Shown: one piece after another, positions 1-9,254 of the stretch
How positions within the stretch are numbered: the first letter of the stretch is position 1
Layout of the letters: every line of letters begins with the position of its first letter
From: Helicovermis profundi
GTDB lineage: Bacteria; Bacillota; Clostridia; Peptostreptococcales; Acidaminobacteraceae
Direction of reading: 5' to 3'
NCBI RefSeq assembly: GCF_033097505.1
Contig: NZ_AP028654.1
Coordinates: 1,570,001-1,634,000 of the forward strand
Length of the DNA: 64,000 nucleotides
Program-made: the position numbers and the translations under genes
The notes under the pieces: generated by a model
The model's database searches: none
The model's input: the letters and a program-made list of their open reading frames with translations, nothing else
What the model was told of the DNA's origin: nothing

Positions 1-1347
1 AATGACTATAAATTAAATAAATTTACTAATAGTAATTCATTAATGTGTGGCAAGATTAATATTCTGGATGAATTGAAATTCACTACAAAAAATAATTTGT
101 TTGATTTAATGTCAGATTCAACATACAATAGTAATTTTTTAAATAGTACTAATACTAGTAGAGTTAACAAGGTTAATAATATCGCATTAAATCTAGCTCT
201 AGAAAATTTTAATGAGTATAATATTAGAAAATCATATTTCAGTACAGATTCTAAAATATCTTTATTAAATTTTTTGCAACAAAGTAAATTTTTAAATAGT
301 AATCATGAGATATCAACTAATAGTAATAACTCATCATATGCGAACATGTATTTTAATAATAATGATGTAAATAACAATTACATTTCAAAAGAACTAATTG
401 ATTATATTGATAAATCTAATATATTGGAATACAAAAGAAAGTTAGAAAATTTAAAAATTAATAAAACTAAATTAATTAATTACAAAGTATCCAATAGCTT
501 ATTGCAATTTAGACCATTGGAAACATCTCATAATAGTAACTTGATGAAAATAAAAAATAAGTTTGATTTAATTATGCTAAATAGTGATGAGTATAATATT
601 AGTAATAAGTATAAATATAAATATAGTAATAAATATAAAAATAGTAAATCAGAACATATATATTCTAAAGATAAGGGTGAAATTATTAATATAAATAATG
701 CTATTAAAACTGAGAATAATATTAACATAAAAAGTAATAATAAATATAATTTGCACAATAATAATAATAATGAAAGTAAAAGTATAATAGAAAATGAAAT
801 TGCTAATGGTATTTTCATGAATAATAAATATATCGAAAGAATTATTAGCAAGAATAAACTTATACAAAACAGAAATGATAACTTTAATATATTTTCAAAA
901 TCTAATTATAGTAATCTAACTAACAAAAAATTAGAATTACTCTCTATATTAAAACTAAATAATGTAGAGACTAGTACTATGGTAACTAATGTTAAATCGA
1001 ATTTAAGTGATTTAAATTCACATTTACAATTTAATTATTCAAATATCACAAATCTTGATAATCATAACGATTATGATATCGTTTATGAAGATAAAAATTA
1101 TAAAAATTCATTAGATAATAATACAATTATTTATAAGAGTAAGGAAATAGATAATACAAATATGCAATCAAAATTAGAGAAGACTATGGTTGAAATAGAA
1201 GAAATTAAAAAAGCATTGGAAGATAAAGATTTTAAAGAAAAAAATAAAAGAATAGAGAAAGTAGATTTAAATAAATTGTCAGATGATCTTTTGAGACAAT
1301 TTAACACTAAGTTAAAAAGAGAAAGACAAAGAAAAGGAATGATATAA
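1..1347 (+). CDS. Asn/Lys/Ser-rich low-complexity protein, 5' truncated, first gene of the contractile-tail cluster
   Basis: The reading frame is open from base 1, so the true start lies left of the window; an internal ATG at 43 is not needed. About 448 residues are visible. The bulk is Asn-, Lys-, Ser- and Tyr-rich with short homopolymeric Asn runs and few hydrophobic clusters, which suggests an extended or disordered chain. Only the last 60 residues look ordered: a predicted charged helix (Glu/Lys-rich) ending in an Arg/Lys-rich tail (KLKRERQRKGMI). The stop codon directly abuts the TTG start of the next tail gene, so it is in the same operon. I do not recognise a family. Position suggests a tail-assembly, scaffold or tether component; an exported effector is also possible. 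Function is inference only. Confidence 0.7.
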   Translation, partial: NDYKLNKFTNSNSLMCGKINILDELKFTTKNNLFDLMSDSTYNSNFLNSTNTSRVNKVNNIALNLALENFNEYNIRKSYFSTDSKISLLNFLQQSKFLNSNHEISTNSNNSSYANMYFNNNDVNNNYISKELIDYIDKSNILEYKRKLENLKINKTKLINYKVSNSLLQFRPLETSHNSNLMKIKNKFDLIMLNSDEYNISNKYKYKYSNKYKNSKSEHIYSKDKGEIININNAIKTENNINIKSNNKYNLHNNNNNESKSIIENEIANGIFMNNKYIERIISKNKLIQNRNDNFNIFSKSNYSNLTNKKLELLSILKLNNVETSTMVTNVKSNLSDLNSHLQFNYSNITNLDNHNDYDIVYEDKNYKNSLDNNTIIYKSKEIDNTNMQSKLEKTMVEIEEIKKALEDKDFKEKNKRIEKVDLNKLSDDLLRQFNTKLKRERQRKGMI

Positions 1348-2013
1348 TTGGCTAAAAAAAATAAAAACAATAAAGCAAAAATATTAGTTCTTGATAAAAA
1401 CAAAAAAGTAACAAAAACGTTGAGCGTATTATATAATCCAAACAAGTACACAATATCAAAAAGTAATAGATTTAACACAGAAAAAATAAATAATGAAGAT
1501 GATCCTATTTTACAATATGCAAGTGGTGATGCGACAAAACTCTCAATGGAGTTATTCTTTGATACTTGGCATTTAAAAGATACAAAATCTAAAAAAATCG
1601 AAGATGTTAGAATTCATACAGAAGAAATAAGAAGATTACTATATATCGATTCTGATTTACACAAACCTCCATTATGTAAAGTTGTTTGGGGTAGCTTAGT
1701 TTTTACTGGGTATTTAACAGATCTTACAGAAGTATATACTATGTTTTCAAGTAGCGGAGTTCCAGTTAGAGCGAATTTGACGGTGGCGTTCTTGGGTCAT
1801 AAAACTTTAAAAGAACAATTACAAAGAGCTTCTAAACAATCGGCTGATAGAACTAAAGAAAGAATTTTACAAGAAGGAGATCAACTTTGGAATCTCTCTT
1901 ATGAAGAATATGATGACCAATCTAGTTGGAGAAGCATTGCAAAAGCAAATAGTATAGATAATCCGAGGAAATTAAAAACTGGGAAAAGAATAATTATACC
2001 TTCATTGGAGTGA
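1348..2013 (+). CDS. LysM-containing tube-associated baseplate protein (Afp7/gp53-like)
   Basis: 221 residues. The N-terminal 150 residues follow the pattern of the contractile-injection-system tube-associated family: an early LYNPNKYTISKSN segment, a central LSMELFFDTW strand pair and a late GVPVRANLTVAFLG strand. The last 60 residues form a LysM-like module beginning at EGDQLWNLSYEEY and ending in GKRIIIPSLE, the usual end of LysM in phage-tail proteins. In characterised systems this protein joins the inner tube to the hub. The start is TTG at 1348 with AAAAGGA just upstream; there is no gap after the preceding stop. The spike/hub gene follows after 4 bases, fitting the canonical order. Confidence 0.85.
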   Translation: MAKKNKNNKAKILVLDKNKKVTKTLSVLYNPNKYTISKSNRFNTEKINNEDDPILQYASGDATKLSMELFFDTWHLKDTKSKKIEDVRIHTEEIRRLLYIDSDLHKPPLCKVVWGSLVFTGYLTDLTEVYTMFSSSGVPVRANLTVAFLGHKTLKEQLQRASKQSADRTKERILQEGDQLWNLSYEEYDDQSSWRSIAKANSIDNPRKLKTGKRIIIPSLE

Positions 2014-2017
2014 GCAT

Positions 2018-3118
2018 ATGACTGCATTTAAAATTGATAAAACAAAATATGATTTTATGAAATTATTGAAAAAATATGGTGATATGGGTGCTCCTGCTTT
2101 TAAAGTATTAATTGACGGAACTGATATTGTTTTAAAAGAATATATGGCTATAACAAAAATAACGGTTGAAACAAACATTGATAAAGCTGATTTTGTCCAG
2201 TTTATTGTTTCTAATGCTTATGAAGTTGATAAATCATCATTTAAATGGACGGATAAATATTTTCTGCCTGGAAAAAAGGTAGAAATCAAACTAGGATATG
2301 TAGATAAATTTGAAACTGTATTTATAGGTGTAATTACATCTGCAACTTTCTCAATTGGTGAAAATTCAACCCCGAATATAATTGTTGGATGTATGGATAA
2401 ATCTTTTTTAATGATGAAAGGCAAAAAATATAAACTCTGGACTAAAATGAGTTACTCAGAAGTAGTAAGTAAAATTGCTGGAAACTATAAATTGACTGCG
2501 AATGTAGATAAAACTGAATTGAAATATGAGACAATAATTCAAAATTTCCAAACTGATTACGAGTTTATTATGGGTTTATCTAAAAGAAGCATAAGAGAAT
2601 TTTTTGTTAGTGGGGATTATTTATATTTTATTGATAAATATAGTAGTAGTGCGTCAATAATAACTTTAGGAATAGGAACTGATTTAGTTGAATTTGAATA
2701 TACTATGGATATTGGTGAACAATTAACGTCTGTTGAAGTCAATGGTTATAATAATAATAAAGAAGTTTTAAAATACGTTGCTAAAGACATAAAAAAAATA
2801 GGTAGTGGAAAAAACACGGGAATTTCTTTATTAAAAAAAATAGATAGTGGAAATGCTTCATATATATTATCGGATTATGTAACTACAAAAAAAGAAGCTG
2901 AAACATTTGCAAAAAGCATTTTATATAATCAATCAATGAAATTCATATCATCTCATGCTAAATTACTTGGAATACCAGAATTAAGAGCTGGGCGCTATAT
3001 TAAGGTTGAAGGTATGTGGAATGCAAAAGAAGTTTTATTTTATATAAAATCTTGTACTCATGAGTTCGATTATGATGGATATGTTACTTTGCTTGATATG
3101 GAGGGTAATTCAATATGA
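2018..3118 (+). CDS. Phage late control gene D / gp27-like baseplate hub protein
   Basis: 366 residues. Family features visible are a beta-rich N-terminus (FKVLIDGTDI), the stretch FLPGKKVEIKLGYVDKFETVFIGVITS typical of gpD/gp27 hub proteins (split here: PGKKVEIKLGY then FIGVI), and a C-terminal LLGIPELRAGRYIKVEG segment followed by a short CTHEFDYDGYVT strand. This is the trimeric hub domain that seats the central spike. Its last four bases overlap the start of the next gene (ATGA), so hub and spike are made by coupled translation as two chains instead of one VgrG-like fusion. The SD GGAGTGAG overlaps the previous stop. Confidence 0.88.
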   Translation: MTAFKIDKTKYDFMKLLKKYGDMGAPAFKVLIDGTDIVLKEYMAITKITVETNIDKADFVQFIVSNAYEVDKSSFKWTDKYFLPGKKVEIKLGYVDKFETVFIGVITSATFSIGENSTPNIIVGCMDKSFLMMKGKKYKLWTKMSYSEVVSKIAGNYKLTANVDKTELKYETIIQNFQTDYEFIMGLSKRSIREFFVSGDYLYFIDKYSSSASIITLGIGTDLVEFEYTMDIGEQLTSVEVNGYNNNKEVLKYVAKDIKKIGSGKNTGISLLKKIDSGNASYILSDYVTTKKEAETFAKSILYNQSMKFISSHAKLLGIPELRAGRYIKVEGMWNAKEVLFYIKSCTHEFDYDGYVTLLDMEGNSI

Positions 3119-3843
3119 ATTTTGAAGGATTAGATTTAAATTACAAAATTGAAAACAAAAATAGGTTTTATGGAGTAACTATTGGTGAGGTTACAAATAA
3201 TCAAGATCCTACTAAACTTGGAAGAGTAAAAATTAAAATTCATGATAAATTTGGAGATTTAGAAACTGATTGGGCAAGAATAACTAGTTCATATACTGGA
3301 AAAGATAGAGGGCTTTTGATATTACCTGAAGTTGGAGATGAAGTTTTAGTAGTATTTAGAGATGGTGATATGAGAGAACCTTATGTTATTGGAAGTTTAT
3401 GGAATCAAAAAGAGCTTCCGCCTGAAAAAAATGAAAATGGAAAAAATAATATTAAAATATTGAAAACAAGAAAAGGGCATACAATTACAATTGATGATGA
3501 TGATAAAGCAGGATTCATTGAAATTAAAACAGAAAATGGGACAAGTGTTTTACTTGATAATAAAGATAAAGGGAAAATTAAAATTTTCGATAAAGGGAAA
3601 AAAGCGACTGCTGAATTTGATGGTAATTCAGGAGATGTTAAAATAAGTGGCAATAATAAACTTACAATCGATTCAAAATCTTCTAAAATTATTGTAGATG
3701 GTACAAAAAATGAAATAACGATTACTTCATCAGCTAAAATTGGAGTGAAAGCAGCACAAATCGAATTAAAGGCAAGTGGTACATTAGATATTAAATCTGG
3801 TGGAATTGTTAATATCAAAGGTACATTAGTTAAAATTAACTAA
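3115..3843 (+). CDS. Spike protein: gp5/VgrG-type OB fold plus beta-helix (baseplate assembly protein V)
   Basis: 242 residues. Residues about 17-100 form the gp5/VgrG OB fold: FYGVTIGEVTNNQDPTKLGR, then LPEVGDEVLVVFRDGD and EPYVIGSLWN, all hallmark motifs. After a linker comes KTRKGHTITIDDDD and a run of short alternating strands (GTSVLLDN, GKIKIFD, GDVKISG, NKLTIDS, SKIIVDG, NEITIT, AQIELKA, TLDIKSG, VNIKG) that should wind into a trimeric beta-helical needle. No lysozyme domain and no PAAR tip are fused to it, and no separate PAAR gene is seen in the window. It overlaps the hub gene by 4 bases. Role: central membrane-piercing spike of the contractile particle. Confidence 0.92.
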   Translation: MNFEGLDLNYKIENKNRFYGVTIGEVTNNQDPTKLGRVKIKIHDKFGDLETDWARITSSYTGKDRGLLILPEVGDEVLVVFRDGDMREPYVIGSLWNQKELPPEKNENGKNNIKILKTRKGHTITIDDDDKAGFIEIKTENGTSVLLDNKDKGKIKIFDKGKKATAEFDGNSGDVKISGNNKLTIDSKSSKIIVDGTKNEITITSSAKIGVKAAQIELKASGTLDIKSGGIVNIKGTLVKIN

Positions 3844-3860
3844 TAAAGGTTGGTGAATTA

Positions 3861-4268
3861 ATGGATAGTTCTTTTTTAGGTACTGGTTGGAAATTTCCTA
3901 TAGAAGTTGACTCCACGACAGGTAGAATAAAATCTTCTTCATTTGAAGAGGATATAAGAGAATCAATATTTATAATTTTAGGCACAAGAAAAGGTGAAAG
4001 GATAATGCGTCCAGAGTTTGGATCAAATATTAATAAATATATATTTGATATTCCAGATACGACAACTATTACATTAATTACTCAGGAAATAAAAGACTCA
4101 TTACAAGAATGGGAGCCTAGAATAACAGATGTTGAGGTAAATATAAAAACAGACGAGATCGAAAATGAAAAACTATTGATTGATATTAGATATAAAGTAA
4201 GAAGAACTAATAATTTATTTAACCTAGTGTATCCTTTTTATATAAGTGAAGGTACAAAACTCGAATAA
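3861..4268 (+). CDS. gp25/GPW-like baseplate wedge protein
   Basis: 135 residues, the normal length for this family. Hallmarks are the start (GTGWKFPIEVDSTTGRI), the central ESIFIILGTRKGERIMRPEF segment and the EPR tripeptide in QEWEPRITDVEV, which is the signature of gp25/GPW proteins in phages, T6SS (TssE) and extracellular injection systems. It nucleates sheath polymerisation on the baseplate. It starts with ATG 17 bases after the spike gene, with a GGTTGGTG ribosome binding site, and is followed 9 bases later by the first baseplate-J gene, matching the Afp9-Afp11 order but without a PAAR gene between. Confidence 0.93.
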   Translation: MDSSFLGTGWKFPIEVDSTTGRIKSSSFEEDIRESIFIILGTRKGERIMRPEFGSNINKYIFDIPDTTTITLITQEIKDSLQEWEPRITDVEVNIKTDEIENEKLLIDIRYKVRRTNNLFNLVYPFYISEGTKLE

Positions 4269-4277
4269 GGTGATAAT

Positions 4278-7127
4278 ATGAAATACCCAAAATTTTATAA
4301 TATATCAAAAAATGAAATAAAAAGTACTTTAAAAAAGAGAGTTATCTCTTATACGCCTGAATGGAAATTGAATTTTGAAACACCTGATCCTGGTGCAATA
4401 CTGACCAACATATTTTTAAATCAAACCATTGAAACAATTGATTTATTAAATGCAAGTGTAAAAAATTATTACTATTCTTTTTTGAACTTTATAAATCCAT
4501 CTGCTCTTTTTGCGATTCCTTCTAAGGTGAAAGTTGTATTTGAATCAAGTGTTGGAGTTAATAAAATGGTAGTAATTCCAAAAGGTACATCTTTAGAAAG
4601 TTCTTCATCCTTAGGAGCTGCTAGTTTTTTTACAAGCGAAGAATTGTGTATTTATCCAATAACAATATCTAACGTATATTTTCTAAATACCAAATTAAAT
4701 ACAATTGTAAAATCAAAAATAGAAAATTACTATTTTTCTGGTAGTAGCCTTAACTTAAATGAAAATATATTATTCTTCAAGAGCACTATATTTAATGACT
4801 TAATAAACGAAGCAAGCTTTAAACTAATATTAAATGATAAACAATTTTCTGAACAATTAGTAGAATATTTGCTATCAAATAGTGTTTCTTTTGAATTTCT
4901 AACTAACACTAAATGGATGGAATTTTCTAGTGTTAAGTTTACTGGTACATATTTTGAGTTAAAGAAAGACAAGGACTATTTAATTGATAAAAATGAAAGT
5001 TCGAATTTCAGAATTAAGATAAATAAAATAGATAAAGTCTTAAGTGAATTCTCGATAAAGAATCCATTAATTAATTTAATTACTTATAATTTTTCAAATA
5101 GTATTAGTAGTTTTGCTACAAATACTGTGAGTAAAATAAATGATAATGAAAATATTAAACCATTCGAGGAAAACTTTCAAAGATTTGATGAGTTTTTAAT
5201 AGTTTCAAATTCTGTATTAAGTAAAAATGGATCAATTATTAATATTGACTTTGATTTAGAATTCAACGATTTCATTATAAATACTGATGAAAGTAAGATT
5301 GACTGGAAAATTGTAATGAAAAAATCTGAATTTGAAAAACTTAAAATACCTTTAATTACTATATTTGAAGTAGATTGGCTTTATTTTAACGGAACGTCTT
5401 GGAAAGAACTAGAAATAGATAAAAATTATAAAAAGATATTTAACGCAAATTTAAATTTAACACATATAAATTTTGATTTTATATGCCCAATTGACCTAAA
5501 AGCAAATTATGAAGATGATATAGAAGTTTATGCTATAAAAATAAAAATCAAAAAAATTGAAAACGAATTTAAAACTTACGGCATTTATAAAAGTCCTATA
5601 ATTAAAAACATTCATCTGGCTTTTAATTATACAAAAGATGTAAAATTCAATAATATTTTTGAGTATAACAGACTAGAGTACTTAGAACATTTTGCAAATG
5701 TTTATTCGAATTCTAAAGAAATAACAATTTTTAAAAATGAATTCACTGAAAACAATAGTATTTATTTAGAAATAGATAAAACAATTGAAATTGGTACTTT
5801 GAATTTATTGATAGTATTTAAAAAAAGCAATTATTCTATAAATTCAAAAAAAATTAAAATTGTTTCTAAAAATTTTAATGTACAAAACAAAAATTCGAAT
5901 AGTATAGAATTTTTAGATGGAACTTTTAATTTATCAGGAACTGGAATAATAAAATTATTTATTAAAGAGAAAATAATTCCAACTAAATTATTTAATATAG
6001 AAGCATCTTGGATTGAAATTACAACAGATAATTTAGACTTTGATAATATTAAAGGAATTTATTTTAATTCTGTTGAGGCAAATCAGCTTAGCTATGAAAA
6101 TAATATAATACTAGATACACTTTTAGAACAATCTGAATATTTTATAGACTATGAAAATATTGTTGATATAGAAGTTTTAGTAGAAAATAAAAAATGGAAA
6201 CGTACCAATACCTTTTTAGATAAAAATTCTGATGATTGTGTTTATTGTTTTGATCCAATTTCAAAACAATTAACATTTGGAAACGGTTTTTTAGGAAAAA
6301 AAGCTCCATATGGAGAATATGGTTTAATAAAATTAAATATTTCTATAACCAATGGTACAGGGGGAATAATTAAACCTTTTGAAATAACATCACCAACATT
6401 TCCAATTGCATATATAAATAAAGTTTTTAATCCTATAAGTTCTTATGGTGGAACTGATATAGAAGATGAAAGTGAATTGATTACAAGAACCGCTCAAGAT
6501 ATAAAAAGTAAAAATAGGGTACTTAGTATAAGAGATTATGAACATTTTTTAATAACAAGTTTTGATGAACTAAAGGATGTTAAATGCTTAATAAATAGAG
6601 ATAGAAATTTAAAAAAGGTGTTAGGGAATTTTACTTTTGCTTTGATATCTAAAAGTCCTTATAAGTACAAAATAAGCGATACATTAAAAAACGAGATATT
6701 ATCAAGTTTATACAATGTTTTGCCTGCAACTATCAATAAGGAGAATATTGATTTAATAGACACAGATATTTTAGAAATTAAATATAGTTTAATAGTATAT
6801 TGTGATAATGAAAATATATCAACAGATTCAATAAAAAATGCTATTAACGAATATCTAAATATTGATATTGGAAATTTTAATAAAGGTTGGAAAATAAACG
6901 AATTACCAAAAATTGATGGTTTATTACTATTCTTAAATGAAAAATTTATAAATGTTTATATAAATATTTTTAAGGAAGAATTTGTTTTGATAAAAAACAA
7001 TTATACTATTGAACTTAATAGAAAAAAACTAGAAAGTAATTATATGTTTATTATAAAACACGGTAAACACAATATAATGAAATCTAATGAAAAAGTAAAG
7101 AATAATAGTTCATTTAATAGCATATGA
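4278..7127 (+). CDS. Large baseplate J-like protein (gp6/Afp11-type)
   Basis: 949 residues. The N-terminus has the wedge motif ETPDPGAILTNIFLNQTIE. The C-terminal third carries the most diagnostic baseplate-J segment: SSYGGTDIEDESELITRTAQ, then RVLSIRDYEHFLITSF and VKCLINRDRN. A preceding GYGEYG-like loop (FLGKKAPYGEYGLIKLN) is also typical of the putative baseplate assembly family found in injection systems. The middle 600 residues are divergent, beta-rich and Asn/Lys-heavy. It forms the wedge ring around the hub. SD AAGGTGAT precedes the ATG. The length is at the long end for the family, consistent with Afp11-type proteins rather than short P2 gpJ. Confidence 0.88.
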   Translation: MKYPKFYNISKNEIKSTLKKRVISYTPEWKLNFETPDPGAILTNIFLNQTIETIDLLNASVKNYYYSFLNFINPSALFAIPSKVKVVFESSVGVNKMVVIPKGTSLESSSSLGAASFFTSEELCIYPITISNVYFLNTKLNTIVKSKIENYYFSGSSLNLNENILFFKSTIFNDLINEASFKLILNDKQFSEQLVEYLLSNSVSFEFLTNTKWMEFSSVKFTGTYFELKKDKDYLIDKNESSNFRIKINKIDKVLSEFSIKNPLINLITYNFSNSISSFATNTVSKINDNENIKPFEENFQRFDEFLIVSNSVLSKNGSIINIDFDLEFNDFIINTDESKIDWKIVMKKSEFEKLKIPLITIFEVDWLYFNGTSWKELEIDKNYKKIFNANLNLTHINFDFICPIDLKANYEDDIEVYAIKIKIKKIENEFKTYGIYKSPIIKNIHLAFNYTKDVKFNNIFEYNRLEYLEHFANVYSNSKEITIFKNEFTENNSIYLEIDKTIEIGTLNLLIVFKKSNYSINSKKIKIVSKNFNVQNKNSNSIEFLDGTFNLSGTGIIKLFIKEKIIPTKLFNIEASWIEITTDNLDFDNIKGIYFNSVEANQLSYENNIILDTLLEQSEYFIDYENIVDIEVLVENKKWKRTNTFLDKNSDDCVYCFDPISKQLTFGNGFLGKKAPYGEYGLIKLNISITNGTGGIIKPFEITSPTFPIAYINKVFNPISSYGGTDIEDESELITRTAQDIKSKNRVLSIRDYEHFLITSFDELKDVKCLINRDRNLKKVLGNFTFALISKSPYKYKISDTLKNEILSSLYNVLPATINKENIDLIDTDILEIKYSLIVYCDNENISTDSIKNAINEYLNIDIGNFNKGWKINELPKIDGLLLFLNEKFINVYINIFKEEFVLIKNNYTIELNRKKLESNYMFIIKHGKHNIMKSNEKVKNNSSFNSI

Positions 7128-7148
7128 TTAATTTAAAAGAGGTATATT

Positions 7149-9212
7149 ATGATACATTTAGAAAATTTAGATAGCAAAAATTTTTATAAAATTTTAGAAG
7201 AAGCAAGAAATCATATTCATAAATATAATAATGAATGGACTGATGAAAATTATCATGATCCTGGAATTACTATAATAGAATTATTGTCTTGGATTACGGA
7301 AATGCAGCGCTATTATTTAAATAATGTTACAAAAATTTCTGAAAATAAATTACTTTCATTATTAAGTGTAAAAAACAATAAAAAATTTATTTCATATGGT
7401 TCAGTTGAAATTACTCCAATTCAACAATCATTATTTATTCCAAAAGGTCTAAAACTAGTAGCTGAAGATAAAATTTTTGAGACAAGTAAAAGTTTTTTTG
7501 CAATAAAAAATAATATTACAGATATTTTTCACTATAATTTTAAAAATAAAACATATATTGATTTATCAGAATATTTAACTAAATTCGAATTGGGCTATAA
7601 ACCATTAGGCAAAAAAATTACTAAGAAAAATGAATTCATAATAAAATTTCATGATGAATTACCAGTCGATAAGACTCTAAATATTAGCTTTGTGATAAAA
7701 GAAGATTATAAAATAAGATTGGATAATTGTGCTTCTAATAAATTTGGCATTAAGTATAAATTTATTGCAAAAGAAAATTATAAAAATGATTATGAGTCTG
7801 TTTCTAATGTTGAAATAATAGAAGATACAACTTTAGGATTCAAAAAAAGTGGAATTATTTCATTTAAAATTAATAAAAGCGATAAAAAAAAATATAAAGA
7901 ATTAGTCATTGAAGTATTAGAGAATTATGAGTTCTTACCTTTGATAATTTATCAGATTCAACTTAATAAGGTAGAAGCAATAAATAAGAATACTATAATT
8001 AAAGACTTTTATTCAAAAAAAGGATACTTAGAAATTAACGATTACATTTTTAAAATAGGTATTAAATTTTTTCAAATTTTGGATAGTACCGGTTGGTTAG
8101 ACGCACCAGAAGAGGATTTTATTATTAAAAATTTAGATGATCACTTTTTAATTAACCATATTCAAAATAAAGATTTCAGAATAATACTTTATGATGAAAT
8201 GTATATAACTACATCTAAAATAGGCAAATCAACAGCACTTCCATATCAAAAAATTAGGGTAAATTTAAAAAATATAATAAATTCAGAATTAATTATTTCG
8301 TGTCCAAAACTTAAGAATAAAAGTTGTTATTGGGAAGATTACAAATATGTTGATACACTTCTTGAATCATCAAATAGAGACAAAGTTTTTACTCTCGATT
8401 ATGAAGAAAATGAATTAATTTTTGGTAACAATGAATATGGAATAATTCCAGAAGAAAATGGAATAGATATTATGGCTACTAATATGGTTAAATCAAATTT
8501 CGAAAAAGGCAATGTAAAAGCTAATAAAATACTTTCAACGTCAAATAAGAGTTTTAATGAGCTAATAAAAATCAAAAACTCAAATGATTTTGTTGGTGGA
8601 TTAGCGTTAGGTAACTATGATAATTTAAAAATTGATTTTTTAAAAGAATATATAAATATTGATATTGCAATAACATTAGATGATTATGAGAAAACAATTA
8701 TGAGATATCCTGAAACTAGAATTTTGTATTGTAAAGCAGAAAATAGTTATAAGGGTTCAAACACGTTAAGTTTGACTGTTGTACCTTATACTGGGGCTAA
8801 ATTTCCCAAAATATCTGTTAACCTTATTAATGAACTTAAAATTTATTTAGAAGATTTTAGTATAGTTAATACAAATGTTGAGATTATTGATTCACCTTAT
8901 ATTGAAGTAAAATTTAGTATAAGTATTTTATTAAACAATCAAAATTCTTTTGATAAAACAAAACTTTACGAAGCAATATATAATTTGTTTAATCCAATTC
9001 AAAATTATAATGTTAACACATCGTATAAACTTGGGTATTTACCAACAATATATGATGTACTTCAACTCACCAAACAATTTGAAGGTATTTCACTAGTAAA
9101 AAATATTAATATACTTCCAATTGGAAAAGGTGTTGAAAAATCTTTAGAATATAATGCTATACCAAGTAATAGTGTTATATTTTGTAAAACTATTAATATA
9201 TATGTTGAGTAA
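7149..9212 (+). CDS. Second baseplate J-like protein (Afp12-type)
   Basis: 687 residues. Residues about 25-60 contain the motif NYHDPGITIIELLSWITEMQ, which marks the N-terminus of the injection-system baseplate assembly family. The C-terminal half repeats the baseplate-J signature (GGLALGNYDNLKIDFLKEYI, then ITLDDYEKTIMRYPE) and ends with a domain holding SYKLGYLPTIYDVLQL. In the characterised particles two J-like paralogues form the inner wedge heterodimer, and here too they are adjacent. SD AAAGAGG lies 6 bases before the ATG. A 42-base gap with no terminator separates it from the next gene. Confidence 0.87.
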   Translation: MIHLENLDSKNFYKILEEARNHIHKYNNEWTDENYHDPGITIIELLSWITEMQRYYLNNVTKISENKLLSLLSVKNNKKFISYGSVEITPIQQSLFIPKGLKLVAEDKIFETSKSFFAIKNNITDIFHYNFKNKTYIDLSEYLTKFELGYKPLGKKITKKNEFIIKFHDELPVDKTLNISFVIKEDYKIRLDNCASNKFGIKYKFIAKENYKNDYESVSNVEIIEDTTLGFKKSGIISFKINKSDKKKYKELVIEVLENYEFLPLIIYQIQLNKVEAINKNTIIKDFYSKKGYLEINDYIFKIGIKFFQILDSTGWLDAPEEDFIIKNLDDHFLINHIQNKDFRIILYDEMYITTSKIGKSTALPYQKIRVNLKNIINSELIISCPKLKNKSCYWEDYKYVDTLLESSNRDKVFTLDYEENELIFGNNEYGIIPEENGIDIMATNMVKSNFEKGNVKANKILSTSNKSFNELIKIKNSNDFVGGLALGNYDNLKIDFLKEYINIDIAITLDDYEKTIMRYPETRILYCKAENSYKGSNTLSLTVVPYTGAKFPKISVNLINELKIYLEDFSIVNTNVEIIDSPYIEVKFSISILLNNQNSFDKTKLYEAIYNLFNPIQNYNVNTSYKLGYLPTIYDVLQLTKQFEGISLVKNINILPIGKGVEKSLEYNAIPSNSVIFCKTINIYVE

Positions 9213-9254
9213 ATGAATATGGAAGTATAAATTTTTAAAAAGTGAGGTGAAAAT

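Noticed and set aside
600-780. Short AT-rich near-repeats (AATAGTAAT, AATAAATATAA) inside the Asn-rich gene, possibly a repeat array or CRISPR
   Set aside because: The units are of irregular length and spacing and keep the reading frame open; this is low-complexity coding sequence, with no repeat-spacer pattern.
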